A model generated the notes under the pieces. That model did not search any database, was not told the DNA's origin, and was given only the letters and a program-made list of their open reading frames with translations. The translations under genes and the position numbers were made by a program. Positions 26,594-35,569 of a stretch of 64,000 nucleotides of DNA are shown in pieces. This stretch comes from an uncultured Bacteroidales bacterium (lineage in GTDB: Bacteria; Bacteroidota; Bacteroidia; Bacteroidales; Muribaculaceae): positions 1 through 64,000 of the forward strand of contig CACYRK010000006.1 of the NCBI GenBank assembly GCA_902776835.1, in the 5' to 3' direction. Each line of letters starts with the position of its first letter. Position 1 is the first letter of the stretch.

Positions 26594-28348
26594 TTACTTT
26601 TTCTTGCCTCCACCATGCAACATGCCATCAACCTTTTCGCTGGTGTTCTTTTCTTCTTTTTTCTTCTCCTCTTTCTTCTTGTCAACCTTCTTCACATGAT
26701 CGGGTTTCTTCTTGTCGGAACCGATGTGAGTGGTAGGAGGACGGCGAGGTGGAGTTTGGGTATGTGGACTCTCTACCTCCACCACCTCAGGCTCGGGGTT
26801 GCGAATTTTGTCGATTCGCATCTGCGCGTCGTTGACATTTTTTGCGTTCTTGTCGGCAGCAAAGTGGTCGATATACTCCTGATAAGCCTCTACGGTATTG
26901 AGTTCGCAGGCCTTCTCGAAGTATTTCGAGTACATGCTGTCGTTGGCTGCCTTGCGCAGGTCGGTGGCAAAGTTATAATACCCGTTGTTGAAGAAGCGCT
27001 CGTAGTCCTCGCCGGTTTTGCAGCGGTCATAGTCGAGTTGTGCCTGACGGTGCCACACCTCGTCGTTGTGGCTGGTCTGGTAGTGCAGGTTGTACTCCTG
27101 GCAAGCCTCGACGGTGTTCTCAAGTTCACGGAAAGCATACTCACCCTCGCGCTCGATGACCTGCTGGATGTAAGGCGACATTGAGTAGTCGCGGCGATAC
27201 TCCTTGCAGGCCGCCACAGTGGGCTGCAACTTCTGGTAAGCGAGGGCAAAGAGTTTTTGCTCGATGTCGTTGGCGTGTCCGGGGTTGGTGTCGCGGAACT
27301 TGTTGAGATATTTGCGGTAGGCGGCAATGTCGTTGGCGTTTTGCGTGGCAGCATATGCGAGTACCTCCTGCTCGGCCATGGCGGTGCCGAGCAACTCGCT
27401 GCGGTAGAGCGTCATGATGAGTTTGTCGTAAGCCTCGACGGTGCCCTGCTTGCGGGTGTCCTCGAGCAGGGAGTTCTCGATGGTTTTCTTGATTTTCTCG
27501 CAGCGCAGCCTAATGTCGCCCACTTGCAAGAATGCATTTGCCTGCTCGATGAGCGTGTCGCGCTTGTAGACATCGGTGACAAATTTGTAAGCGCGATACA
27601 GGTCGCGTCCGTCGGGCATCTTGTCGGCGTTCTTGTAGTCCTCCGGATAAGAGAGCAGCATCGCCTCGGCAAGTTCGACAAGGGGGAAGGCATTGAAGAT
27701 GCCCTGAGTTTGCCACATCAGTTGATCGCTGTTGATGCCAGCATCCTGGTTGGCCTGGCGTGCGATTTCGCTGCGTTCGGAAAGTGCGCCCTTATAGTCG
27801 CCCTCGGCCAAATGAACGAAATAGTCGTGCAGCAACTGGGTCTTCTGATTCTTCGGCTGATTGTAATAGATGTCGGGAGTCATGGTGCTGAAACGCCCCA
27901 GGATGGTCATGTCGACGCTGCTGAGTTTGCGGGCCTGGTTGGTGCGCACGTTGTACAGCAGGTCATACGACTCGGTGTACGACCGGTCGCACTGGATAAA
28001 CAACTCATACTCGTTGGGGCCGATGCCAACATTGGTGGCTCGCGTGTAAATCAACTGATAGTCGGTGCGGTCCTTGTCGTCGACAAAAATCACCTCACCC
28101 GTCTTTCGGTTGAAGTACACGGCGCAGTCGTAGAACTGGCGCACATCGGGGTTGGTGGTGAAGTTGTAGCCGGTGGGCATGGCACGGAATTGCACCACGG
28201 TACCGACGTCGCTAGTGGTGATTTGATTCAGCGCAGCGGCATTCTCACGCTCCCAGTCGGCCGCACGATACTCGGTTCGCGCACTCGCCCATTGCGGGGC
28301 CAGCAGTGCCATAGCGGCCATAGCCAGGATGAATAATTTGCTCCTCAT
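26594..28348 (-). CDS. periplasmic helical-repeat protein with Lys-rich tail
   Basis: The 584 residues start with a signal peptide cleaved near WASA-RTEY. An N-terminal beta-rich part (to about residue 130) is followed by a long helical region with repeated Tyr-containing helices, for example AYDKLIM, AYRKYLNKF, ACKEYRRDY, ACQEYNLHY and AYQEYIDHF, spaced about 35-40 residues apart like TPR-style units. The C-terminus (about 535-584) is a Pro then Lys/Glu-rich tail. I recognise no named family. It lies 18 bp before the zinc-ribbon gene at 25667-26575 in the same direction and probably works with that cluster. Confidence 0.75.
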   Translation of the reverse strand: MRSKLFILAMAAMALLAPQWASARTEYRAADWERENAAALNQITTSDVGTVVQFRAMPTGYNFTTNPDVRQFYDCAVYFNRKTGEVIFVDDKDRTDYQLIYTRATNVGIGPNEYELFIQCDRSYTESYDLLYNVRTNQARKLSSVDMTILGRFSTMTPDIYYNQPKNQKTQLLHDYFVHLAEGDYKGALSERSEIARQANQDAGINSDQLMWQTQGIFNAFPLVELAEAMLLSYPEDYKNADKMPDGRDLYRAYKFVTDVYKRDTLIEQANAFLQVGDIRLRCEKIKKTIENSLLEDTRKQGTVEAYDKLIMTLYRSELLGTAMAEQEVLAYAATQNANDIAAYRKYLNKFRDTNPGHANDIEQKLFALAYQKLQPTVAACKEYRRDYSMSPYIQQVIEREGEYAFRELENTVEACQEYNLHYQTSHNDEVWHRQAQLDYDRCKTGEDYERFFNNGYYNFATDLRKAANDSMYSKYFEKACELNTVEAYQEYIDHFAADKNAKNVNDAQMRIDKIRNPEPEVVEVESPHTQTPPRRPPTTHIGSDKKKPDHVKKVDKKKEEKKKEEKNTSEKVDGMLHGGGKKK

Positions 28349-28397
28349 ATTGCTTGATTAAATATGTTTTACTCAATTACGCATTATGCATTGTGCA

Positions 28398-29609
28398 TTA
28401 TTTAAAGTCCTTATAGTCCGACGGCTTGATTTCAAATTTTGTTTCGGCTTTGCCATTACGGTCGGCAATGACTACCTTCACCGTCATGTCGGCGTCGCGA
28501 TAGTGGATGGCCAGAGGCTCTTTGCCTCGCACAAAATCAACGAATGTCGACTTAAAATCAATCACAAAGGCGCCGTCGAATTCGGCCTTGTTGGTCCAGT
28601 AGTAAGTCACCAACTTGGCTGCGGGGTCGAGGGCGATACTGTCGAACGACAATGAGCCGTCGGCCATAGGCAACTCGGCTTTCACGCTGTCAACGTCATG
28701 CTTCAGGAGTTCGGCCATCTGTGGCTCGAGTCCGGCGTCGGCGCTTGTGCCGCCGCCCTTGCCACTGCTGAGCCACCACCACACGCCACCGCCGATAATC
28801 AGCAGGGCTGCCACGGCGGCAATTATTGGGATGAGTTTCTTTTTTCCTCCACCCTCATTGGCGTTGCCGTCGTCGCTGTCGTCGACCTCAGGAGTATTGT
28901 CGGGGATGACGGTCTCGTCGTCGACTGGTGCCTCCGATTTCTCTTTCGCGGCGCTTGCTGCTGCAGGCGCGGCCATAGCGGTCTCCTCCTCGATAGGCTT
29001 TGGCTCGGGCTTCGGCTCGGGCTTTGGCTCAGGCTTCGGCTCGGGCTTCGGCTCGGGCTTTGACTCGGGCTTTGGCTCGGGCTTCGGCTCGGGCTTTGGC
29101 TCGGGCTTCGGCTCAGGCTTCGGTGCCGGAGCGGGTGCCGGAGCGGGTGCCGGAGCGGGTGCCGGAGCAGGCGCCGGAGCGGGCGCCGGGGCGGGTGCCG
29201 GAGCGGGGGCCGGGGCAGGGGCCGGAGCAGGGGCCGGAGCAGGTGCCGGAGCGGGTGCCGGTTGCGGCGACACAGGCATGCGTTCGGTTTCGCCGTCGTC
29301 TTCGACTTCGACTTGGGGCGTGGGAGCATAACTCAACGAGCGCGAAATGGAACTGCCACTTTGCTGCTTGGCGCCGCAACTGGGGCAGAACTCGCTGTTG
29401 GTACTCAACACGGCACCGCAGGCTATACAATAATAGGAGCCTGCCGAAGCACCGCCCTGCTTATTACCGCAATAAGGGCAAAAAATTGTGTCAAACTCTA
29501 TCTCCTGACCGCAATGGTCACACTGATGACGACCCGGAATGCGGCCGCCACAACTGGGGCAGAACCGCGCGTCGTTGTCAATTATGTGCTGACAAAAAGG
29601 ACAAATCAT
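28398..29609 (-). CDS. triple zinc-ribbon membrane protein with long Pro-Ala/Pro-Lys-Pro-Glu linker
   Basis: The 403 residues carry three four-Cys zinc ribbons (Cys3/6/17/20, 30/33/44/47, 61/64/75/78). A stiff linker of (PA)n then (PKPE)n follows, about 100 residues long, then an ETAM and a DDETVIPD motif, a membrane helix (LIPIIAAVAALLIIGG) and an outer domain of about 110 residues starting ELPMADGSLSF. The ATG at 29609 starts directly at the first ribbon. The linker should span a long distance, like TonB-type Pro-rich arms. The outer domain resembles uncharacterised Bacteroidetes periplasmic domains. Confidence 0.8.
   Translation of the reverse strand: MICPFCQHIIDNDARFCPSCGGRIPGRHQCDHCGQEIEFDTIFCPYCGNKQGGASAGSYYCIACGAVLSTNSEFCPSCGAKQQSGSSISRSLSYAPTPQVEVEDDGETERMPVSPQPAPAPAPAPAPAPAPAPAPAPAPAPAPAPAPAPAPAPAPAPAPAPAPKPEPKPEPKPEPKPEPKPESKPEPKPEPKPEPKPEPKPEPKPIEEETAMAAPAAASAAKEKSEAPVDDETVIPDNTPEVDDSDDGNANEGGGKKKLIPIIAAVAALLIIGGGVWWWLSSGKGGGTSADAGLEPQMAELLKHDVDSVKAELPMADGSLSFDSIALDPAAKLVTYYWTNKAEFDGAFVIDFKSTFVDFVRGKEPLAIHYRDADMTVKVVIADRNGKAETKFEIKPSDYKDFK
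28996..29262 (-). repeat. 12-bp coding minisatellites for PKPE and PAPA linkers
   Basis: Two arrays of 12-bp units lie side by side inside the triple zinc-ribbon gene. About 11 units of GGCTCGGGCTTC-type encode Pro-Lys-Pro-Glu, and about 12 units of GCCGGAGCGGGT-type encode Pro-Ala. Small substitutions between units mark them as separable copies. Arrays like this change length by slippage without breaking the frame. Confidence 0.85.
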
Positions 29610-29676
29610 AAGTATATGTAAATAACAAAAGCGCGCCACGCGCCACCGTCAATGCGATGGCGCGGGCTCACACGTC

Positions 29677-31458
29677 TTAAAAATCCAATTTCTTTTGAAA
29701 CTCATCGCTGGCCACAAACCACTCCACGAGCGGAAGGCGCTTGTTGCTGTTGTTGTCAACAACGAACACGTTGGCTTTCACATCGCCCGACGTCGGGCTG
29801 CTCAGGTTGCCGTGGAAGGTGTACGAGCCGCTGTTGAACTGGCTCCACAAGCCTATGCGCGACGCCTTGAAGATTGACTTCATCTCGCTGTTGCCGAAGG
29901 CGCTCGAGCCCTCGCTGGGCAACGTCAGCGTGCTTACATATATGAGTTTGCCGCTCGTGCCGAGGTAAATGTTCGAACCGTCGCCTGGATTAATCACGTA
30001 GGCGTTCTCGCCGTTAGGCTTAATCATGTCGCCAGCCAAAATGTTGAACGCGTTAATAATGCCCTTGAAGGCGTCAACATTCTCACAGGTGAGCACGACC
30101 GAGAAGGGAGGAATATCGCTGCTCCTGTCGTATTTGAAGCCTATAGCCACCGGGCCCTTGATCGACGAGATGAGGTCGCCAATCTTGAACTCCTCGAAGC
30201 CCGACTGCTTGATAGCGGTGTTGACCATCTCGAGTTGCGCCACATTGGCACCATTGATGCTGGCCGCAAACACCACGTCGCAATTGGCGGGGATAAGTTT
30301 CAGGAAGTCGGTGCTCGGGTCGGTAAAGATTTTTGCGGTCATCTGCTCCAAATCGCCGCCCTTGGTGACGTTCATGTGGCCGTCGAGGCTCAACTGGTTG
30401 TCTTTGAGCGAGAGCGATGCCGTACCGTCCTGAATCTCATCGAAGAAGGTGGCCATGGGGTTAGACTCCATGCTGCGGCGATACTCGCTGTTGCTCTTCA
30501 TCATCATCTGGTGAGTCTTGCCGATGTTGGCGTATAAGTTCACGGCGTTGCCCTTGTGCAGTGCTGCCACAGCCTCGCTGTTGCTGGTGATGTTGTCGCC
30601 CTTCTTGTTGACGCATTCCAGCGCCATCTTCATGGCGTCGGCCTCGCTGCTGGATTCATTGGGAGCACCCACGAGCAGCACCTTGTCGCGGATGAGGAAC
30701 AACGCGCCATTTTTCTGTATGCTGCTGTACTCGCCGCCGTCGGTCCACGACTCGCCGAGTTCTTCCTGCAGCCATTTCTTGGTGTCGTCGGGCTTGTTGA
30801 GCGGCAGCAACACCGCGCCTTGCAGGGCGTCGTTGGTGATGAAGCCATAAGCCGACGAGCCAAAGTCGATACCGCTCTTGGCAATCTTGTCCACGGTCTC
30901 GTTCATCTCGCTGATGTCGCTCGAACTCATGGCTGCCTGCACACGGTCGGGCAACTTCACCTTGTCGCCGCTGATGCTCACACCGGCGTCGGTGAGCAAC
31001 TGGCCCACGTTCATGTTGACCACGGCCACGGCGTTGGCGGGCACCATCTTCTCCAGGTCGCTGCCTCCGCCCGAGCGTCCCATCAGCCACCACACCAGGC
31101 CGCCAATAAGCAGCACGGCGGCGGCGATGATGCCGATAAGCAGGCCGGTATTACTCTTTTTCTTCGGAGGCATGGGCGCTGGCATAGGGCCGGGAGCGCC
31201 TACGGGCGTCGATGGCGGCACCGGGCCGCTGGCATGCACGCGCGTCTCATCGCTGTCGTATCCGGCTGGCTGCTGATAGCCGTAACCGGCCGGCTGCTGA
31301 GGCTGCTGATAATATCCGCCAGGCTGACCGGGCTGCTGATAGCCCTGCGACGGTGTGGGTGGAGCAACAGGCTGACCTCCAGGCTGGAGTGTGTAGCCAC
31401 AAACGGGGCAATAGAACAAGCCCTCAGGAATCTCACTGTTACAATTTACGCATTTCAT
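29677..31458 (-). CDS. zinc-ribbon membrane protein with DUF4836-like outer domain
   Basis: The 593 residues start with a zinc ribbon (Cys3, 6, 17, 20), then a Gln/Pro/Gly-Tyr linker with a DSDETRV motif (Thr72), a KKK-flanked membrane helix (about 104-125), and a large outer domain starting with MVPANAVAVVNMNVGQLL. That opening and the second half (LKLIPANCDVVFAASINGA) match the DUF4836 pattern of secreted Bacteroidetes proteins with duplicated halves. Its own upstream region reaches to gpmI, so it is probably the first gene of the minus-strand cluster down to 24060. Function unknown. Confidence 0.82.
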   Translation of the reverse strand: MKCVNCNSEIPEGLFYCPVCGYTLQPGGQPVAPPTPSQGYQQPGQPGGYYQQPQQPAGYGYQQPAGYDSDETRVHASGPVPPSTPVGAPGPMPAPMPPKKKSNTGLLIGIIAAAVLLIGGLVWWLMGRSGGGSDLEKMVPANAVAVVNMNVGQLLTDAGVSISGDKVKLPDRVQAAMSSSDISEMNETVDKIAKSGIDFGSSAYGFITNDALQGAVLLPLNKPDDTKKWLQEELGESWTDGGEYSSIQKNGALFLIRDKVLLVGAPNESSSEADAMKMALECVNKKGDNITSNSEAVAALHKGNAVNLYANIGKTHQMMMKSNSEYRRSMESNPMATFFDEIQDGTASLSLKDNQLSLDGHMNVTKGGDLEQMTAKIFTDPSTDFLKLIPANCDVVFAASINGANVAQLEMVNTAIKQSGFEEFKIGDLISSIKGPVAIGFKYDRSSDIPPFSVVLTCENVDAFKGIINAFNILAGDMIKPNGENAYVINPGDGSNIYLGTSGKLIYVSTLTLPSEGSSAFGNSEMKSIFKASRIGLWSQFNSGSYTFHGNLSSPTSGDVKANVFVVDNNSNKRLPLVEWFVASDEFQKKLDF

Positions 31459-31649
31459 AATTTCTGATGTTTATGGTAACACGGCCCAACGCAACCAGTG
31501 CCGCCCTACCCGGTTTATTAATGTGGCGAAATTACAACAAATTCGGCAAAGTAACAAATTTTTGCCACCTTTTCGTAAATTTAATCTTGATTTAAACGGG
31601 TTTCAGTGAGATGCGCTTTACGCCAGGCATAATCGCGATTTGCACACAA

Positions 31650-31689
31650 AAAGCGAATTGCACCGATTCTTTTCAGTGCAATTCGCTTT
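31650..31689. terminator. terminator downstream of gpmI
   Basis: Perfect 14-bp arms AAAGCGAATTGCAC and GTGCAATTCGCTTT enclose 12 nt. T-runs occur on both sides, strongest on the minus strand, where gpmI ends. The same stem core recurs at 41851-41893. Confidence 0.8.
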
Positions 31690-31747
31690 ATTCTCGTAAT
31701 TTGCTTAACCCTATTCGGGTTTATTTCCAGCCCGCGACGGGGTTGTC

Positions 31748-33262
31748 TTAACTGAGCAAATTGTTGCCTGTCATGGCCTCGGGCTGCGGCAGCCCCATGA
31801 TGTGAAGGATGCTCGGAGCCACGTCGGCCAGGCGGCCCGGGCTCACCGTGGCGTCGCGACGCTCGGTCACGTAGATGCAGGGCACGGGATTGAGCGAGTG
31901 GGCGGTGTTGGGCGTGCCGTCCTCGTTCACTGCATGGTCGGCATTGCCGTGGTCGGCGATGATGATCGCCTCGTAACCGGCGGCCTTTGCAGCCTCGACG
32001 GTGGCCTTCACACACTCGTCGATGGCCACCACAGCCTTCTCGATGGCCTCGTAGACGCCCGTGTGACCCACCATGTCGCCGTTGGCGTAGTTCACCACAA
32101 TGAAGTCGTAGACGTTCTTGCCGATGGCCTCCACCAGGCGGTCCTTCACCTCGTAGGCGCTCATCTCAGGCTTGAGGTCGTAGGTGGCCACCTTGGGCGA
32201 CGGCACCAGGATGCGGTCCTCACCGCCGAAGGGCTCCTCGCGTCCACCATTGAAGAAGAAGGTGACGTGAGCATACTTCTCGGTCTCAGCGATGTGGAGT
32301 TGGCGTTTGCCGTTTGCCGACAAATATTCAGCAATAGTGTTGGTCACGTTCTCCTTGGGGAAGAGGATGTGCAAGCCGGTGAACGATGCGTCGTAAGGCG
32401 TCATGCAGCAGTAGTGCAGGTCGGCGATGGTGTGCATGCCGTGCTCGGGCATGTCGGTCTGCGTCAGCGCGATGGTCATCTCCTTGGCGCGGTCGTTGCG
32501 GAAGTTGTAGAAAATCACCACGTCGCCGGGCTGGATGCGGCCGTCGACGTTGGCGTTGACGATGGGCTTGATAAACTCGTCGGTCACGCCCTCGTCGTAA
32601 CTCTGCTGGATTGCCTCCACCATGTCGGTGGCCTTGCGTCCCACGCCGTCGACGAGCAGGTCGTAACCCACCTTCACGCGTTCCCAGCGCTTGTCGCGGT
32701 CCATAGCGTAGTAGCGTCCCACAACGGTGGCCACCTCGCCAGCGCTCTGGCGGCAATGCTCTACCACGCTGGCCACGAAGCCCTTACCACTTTCGGGGTC
32801 GGTGTCGCGGCCGTCCATGAAGCAGTGCACAAACACATGCTCGAGGCCGTACTCCTTGGCGATGTCGCACAGGGCGAACAGGTGGTCCATCGAACTGTGC
32901 ACGCCGCCGGTCGACGTGAGGCCCATCAGGTGCAGACGCTTGCCGGTGGCCTTGGCACGCTCGTAAGCAGCCACAATCTCCGGGTTTTTCAGGATTGAGC
33001 GGTCGGCGATGGCCTTGTTGATTTTGACCAGGTCTTGATACACCACGCGGCCGGCACCAATGTTGAGGTGCCCCACCTCGCTGTTGCCCATCTGTCCGTC
33101 GGGCAGACCCACGTTCTCGCCGCTGGCCTGCAGTTGGCTGTTGGGATAATCGCGCAGCAACGAGTCCCAGTAGGGAGTCGGCGTGCTATAAATCACATTG
33201 CTCTTGTCGTGCGGGCCAATGCCCCAGCCGTCAAGAATCATCAGTAATGCTTTCTTTGCCAT
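31748..33262 (-). CDS. gpmI: 2,3-bisphosphoglycerate-independent phosphoglycerate mutase
   Basis: GpmI interconverts 3- and 2-phosphoglycerate in glycolysis, using two metal ions and a phospho-serine intermediate. The 504 residues have [10 protein letters not shown] at the start, the catalytic Ser61 in [10 protein letters not shown], and metal ligands in [10 protein letters not shown] and NPVPCIYV near the end. The length is normal. A -7 box (TAACTTTG on the minus strand) lies about 30 bp before the start, and a terminator lies about 60 bp after the end, so it is monocistronic. Confidence 0.96.
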   Translation of the reverse strand: MAKKALLMILDGWGIGPHDKSNVIYSTPTPYWDSLLRDYPNSQLQASGENVGLPDGQMGNSEVGHLNIGAGRVVYQDLVKINKAIADRSILKNPEIVAAYERAKATGKRLHLMGLTSTGGVHSSMDHLFALCDIAKEYGLEHVFVHCFMDGRDTDPESGKGFVASVVEHCRQSAGEVATVVGRYYAMDRDKRWERVKVGYDLLVDGVGRKATDMVEAIQQSYDEGVTDEFIKPIVNANVDGRIQPGDVVIFYNFRNDRAKEMTIALTQTDMPEHGMHTIADLHYCCMTPYDASFTGLHILFPKENVTNTIAEYLSANGKRQLHIAETEKYAHVTFFFNGGREEPFGGEDRILVPSPKVATYDLKPEMSAYEVKDRLVEAIGKNVYDFIVVNYANGDMVGHTGVYEAIEKAVVAIDECVKATVEAAKAAGYEAIIIADHGNADHAVNEDGTPNTAHSLNPVPCIYVTERRDATVSPGRLADVAPSILHIMGLPQPEAMTGNNLLS

Positions 33263-33292
33263 ATATCTTTTACCTTAAAAATTTTCAACTTG

Positions 33293-33300
33293 CAAAGTTA
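33293..33300 (-). promoter_or_regulatory. -7 promoter element of gpmI
   Basis: TAACTTTG on the minus strand lies 31 nt before the ATG. No clear -33 box at the expected spacing. Confidence 0.55.
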
Positions 33301-33701
33301 CAACAAAATCATGAAAGCGCCACATCCGCCCACCGCAAAAATGCACCCCACCCGCTCCCGTGCCTCTCCAGAGCCTCGCAAATGCCAACCAATATCAGCA
33401 ACAATTACCCTCGCAACAAACAACTTTACAAACCCAAATTTTCACATAAATTATCACATCACAACAAAATAACTATAAACAATTTACTAAATAAACCATA
33501 AAGTAAAAATTCATATAAAGTAACACTTTAAACTATAACACATAAATACCAACCGGCATCCTCACCAAATCATCCGAAAAAGTCAAAAAGGCCAAACAAC
33601 CCCAGCCCCAAAAATCCAGCCCACACATCCAAAAAATCCAGCCCAAACATCAACCCCAAAAAGCCAACCCTCACATCCCAAAACCACCATAGTCCATTTC
33701 T

Positions 33702-33856
33702 CCAAAATGAATAAAAAAGAACCGTCCCCTTTTATTCATTTTTGGCACCGATTTTCAACTATTTTTTTGATAAATAGGATTTTATATCATAAGATTACTA
33801 TAGTCCAAATTGGAAATTTGAACAAAAAGGGACGGTTCTATTTTATTCATTTTTTT
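33702..33856. repeat. inverted REP-like pair with GAACCGTCCCC core
   Basis: The first unit is a hairpin with arms CCAAAATGAATAAAA (33702-33716) and TTTTATTCATTTTTGG (33730-33745) around AAGAACCGTCCCC. The second unit carries the reverse-complement core GGGACGGTTCT (33829-33839) followed by TTTTATTCATTTT (33841-33853). The core equals that at 178-185, while the ATTCATTT arm is specific to this site. Two inverted cores about 100 bp apart is the layout of a REPIN. Confidence 0.65.
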
Positions 33857-33982
33857 CTATTGTTGTCCGATAAATATTTTTTAAACACTCACAATTCATT
33901 GAATGTCAAGCAAAAACATCAAGTTCATAAATAATGGGCTTGCTTTGTAGCCCTTTTGGGCTGGCCAGGGTTTAGGAACGCT

Positions 33983-34108
33983 CCATGGAGGAGGCAATGT
34001 TTCCAGACAATTTGTAGGGACGCGCCATGGAGGAGGCAATGTTTCCAGACAATTTGTAGGGACGCGCCATGGAGGAGGCAATGTTTCCAGACAATTTGTA
34101 GGGACGCG
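33983..34108. repeat. three tandem copies of a 42-bp unit
   Basis: The unit starts at CCATGGAGGAGGCAATG and ends in GTAGGGACGCG, with starts at 33983, 34025 and 34067. The copies are essentially identical and contiguous, with no spacers, so it is not a CRISPR array. Each junction forms GGGACGCGCCATGG. Confidence 0.9.
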
Positions 34109-34212
34109 CCATGGCGCGTAGTGGAGCAAAATGTGGGTTAAATGTGTTCATATTCATGTTTTTATTTTGATTGATATCGTTTTCGAACTATGCACCATGG
34201 CGCGTCCCTACA
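34097..34212. repeat. 18-bp inverted pair TGTAGGGACGCGCCATGG
   Basis: TGTAGGGACGCGCCATGG at 34097-34114 recurs exactly in reverse complement at 34195-34212, with 80 bp between. The pair ties the 42-bp array to a second repeat end and could delimit a small element that carries palindromic GGCGCG tips. Confidence 0.7.
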
Positions 34213-34477
34213 CCTAAATCGTGCGTTCTTAGCCCCGTTAGGGGTGACAGAACCAGTTGCGTCTACATCTGCCACCCCTGGTTTTTATCGGACACCAATA
34301 GTTTTTTTCCTAATTATGCCATAACAGTTTGTTTTGACATTATTTCTAATGACCGGTTTGGGTTTAATCGCGCTGGGCACTTATGGGTCGGAGCCTTAGG
34401 GCTGAAATCGACAAGGGCGGCCTGCCGTAAACAGACCGCCCTTGCGTGTTTAACCTAATATCTATGACAAGTAGTGA

Positions 34478-34708
34478 TTACTTCTTGTCTAACTTGTCCT
34501 TAACGAAATCGACAGCCTTGTCGACGACGCCCTCCATATTGGGCACGATTTCTTTGACTTTTGCCTTCACATCATCCAGATCGACATCTCCATCACCGTC
34601 CTTGTCACCGACGAGACTCTTTGCCGACTCCATAAGATTACCTGCATCGGCCATCTTGCTGCCGAGCATTTCCTTTGCTTGTTCGAGGATGTTTTTTTCT
34701 TCTGCCAT
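34478..34708 (-). CDS. small acidic protein with EF-hand-like loop
   Basis: The 76 residues consist of two amphipathic helices around DKDGDGDVDLDD, which has Asp at positions 1, 3, 5, 7, 9 and 12 and Gly at 6, as in a calcium-binding EF-hand or dockerin loop. There is no signal peptide or membrane segment. The ATG at 34708 is preferred over an upstream one at 34765, since the extra 19 residues are basic and unlike the rest. Helices such as KNILEQAKEMLGSKM and GVVDKAVDFVKDKL resemble short stress-type amphipathic proteins. Function unknown. Confidence 0.7.
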   Translation of the reverse strand: MAEEKNILEQAKEMLGSKMADAGNLMESAKSLVGDKDGDGDVDLDDVKAKVKEIVPNMEGVVDKAVDFVKDKLDKK

Positions 34709-34904
34709 AGTTGTTAATCGTTTTATAGTGTTGACTTTACGCGCCTTGTCGCACGCCCCCACCAATTGTGTCGCCTACTTCCTTTCGAGCGTTTCGGCAA
34801 TTTCTACGGCACAAAAATAGTGCAAAAAAACGACAATCCCAAAAGAATTGACGATTTTTTGCATAAAAAACTTTCCTTTTGCAAGCGTTAAGGCTTGGCG
34901 ACGG

Positions 34905-35369
34905 TTATCGCTCGTCGAGCATGCCATCGTTGCTCGAGCGATGGTGGCGCATCTTGTAGTAGAAGTGCTTGCGGAACTTGTGCATGCCCCACGCTTTCAT
35001 TGCGCCCCATCCGGCCGCGGCGCCGAGGGTGTTTGCCACGATGTCCTGCACCTCGAAGTCGCGTGTTTCGGGCACCAAGAGTTGCCCGGCTTCCATGATC
35101 ATGCCCAGGATTATTGCGCACGTCATGAGCGCCAGTTCCAAGTTGAGATGTGTGTGGTGCGGCATCCGCTTCTTGCAGTATTCAAGAATAAACACCGAAG
35201 CGGCAACAAAGTACATCAGGAAGTGCACGAGTTTGTCGGCACCAGGAAACAGTGCGAACTCATCGGCCCCCACAGGATTGTCGGCCAGCGAAAGATAAGC
35301 AATGACCGCAATAGTTATGATTGATGGCACGCCAGTTGGCAAAGCCAAAATAAATCGTTTAAATAGCAT
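34905..35369 (-). CDS. VanZ family membrane protein
   Basis: The 154 residues contain about four hydrophobic helices and the VanZ-like pattern: KLVHFLMYFVAASVF after the first helix, then EAGQLLVPETRDFEVQDIVANTLGAAAG before the last. VanZ proteins of this sort are found widely without vancomycin resistance genes and have no settled function. The ATG at 35369 is chosen because the upstream extension is not hydrophobic and has no leader. The Lys/His/Arg-rich C-terminus is cytoplasmic. Confidence 0.87.
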   Translation of the reverse strand: MLFKRFILALPTGVPSIITIAVIAYLSLADNPVGADEFALFPGADKLVHFLMYFVAASVFILEYCKKRMPHHTHLNLELALMTCAIILGMIMEAGQLLVPETRDFEVQDIVANTLGAAAGWGAMKAWGMHKFRKHFYYKMRHHRSSNDGMLDER

Positions 35370-35530
35370 CAGTTTTACATTAATTATAATATCGACAACA
35401 CTACATGCTTTGCTCTGGAAACCATACCATGGAGCGTGGCATATTGTGTTAAACGGGTGCAAAATTACACCTTTTTTGAATTACAGAAAAATATTACCCC
35501 CATTTTTCGGCGGAATTTACCCTTTTTTGT

Positions 35531-35538
35531 TAAATTTG
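35531..35538 (+). promoter_or_regulatory. -7 promoter element (TAAATTTG)
   Basis: TAAATTTG matches the consensus and lies 31 nt before the ATG at 35570. A partial TTTTCGG near 35503 may serve as -33. Confidence 0.55.
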
Positions 35539-35569
35539 TCGTCTCAAACTGCAAAAATACTATTTCACT

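Larger units (their letters stand above)
33301..34477. other. long gene-free, repeat-rich intergenic region
   Basis: About 1.2 kb between gpmI and a small EF-hand-like gene has no credible gene. The first 400 bp are A/C-rich on the plus strand. A GTCCC-core inverted pair lies at 33702-33856, a 42-bp triple repeat at 33983-34108, and an inverted copy of its end at 34195-34212. A CCCC-GTTA-GGGG hairpin follows near 34233. Small open frames here only translate these repeats. Confidence 0.75.

Noticed and set aside
28823..29331. Extra frames through the 12-bp repeats
   Set aside because: Periodic sequence is open in several frames. Only the minus frame with zinc ribbons, membrane helix and outer domain makes sense.
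33983..34108. Possible CRISPR array
   Set aside because: The 42-bp units are contiguous without spacers and no cas gene is present.
33896..34129. 77-codon frame that repeats VPTNCLETLPPPW
   Set aside because: It is just the translation of the 42-bp tandem repeat, with no start context.
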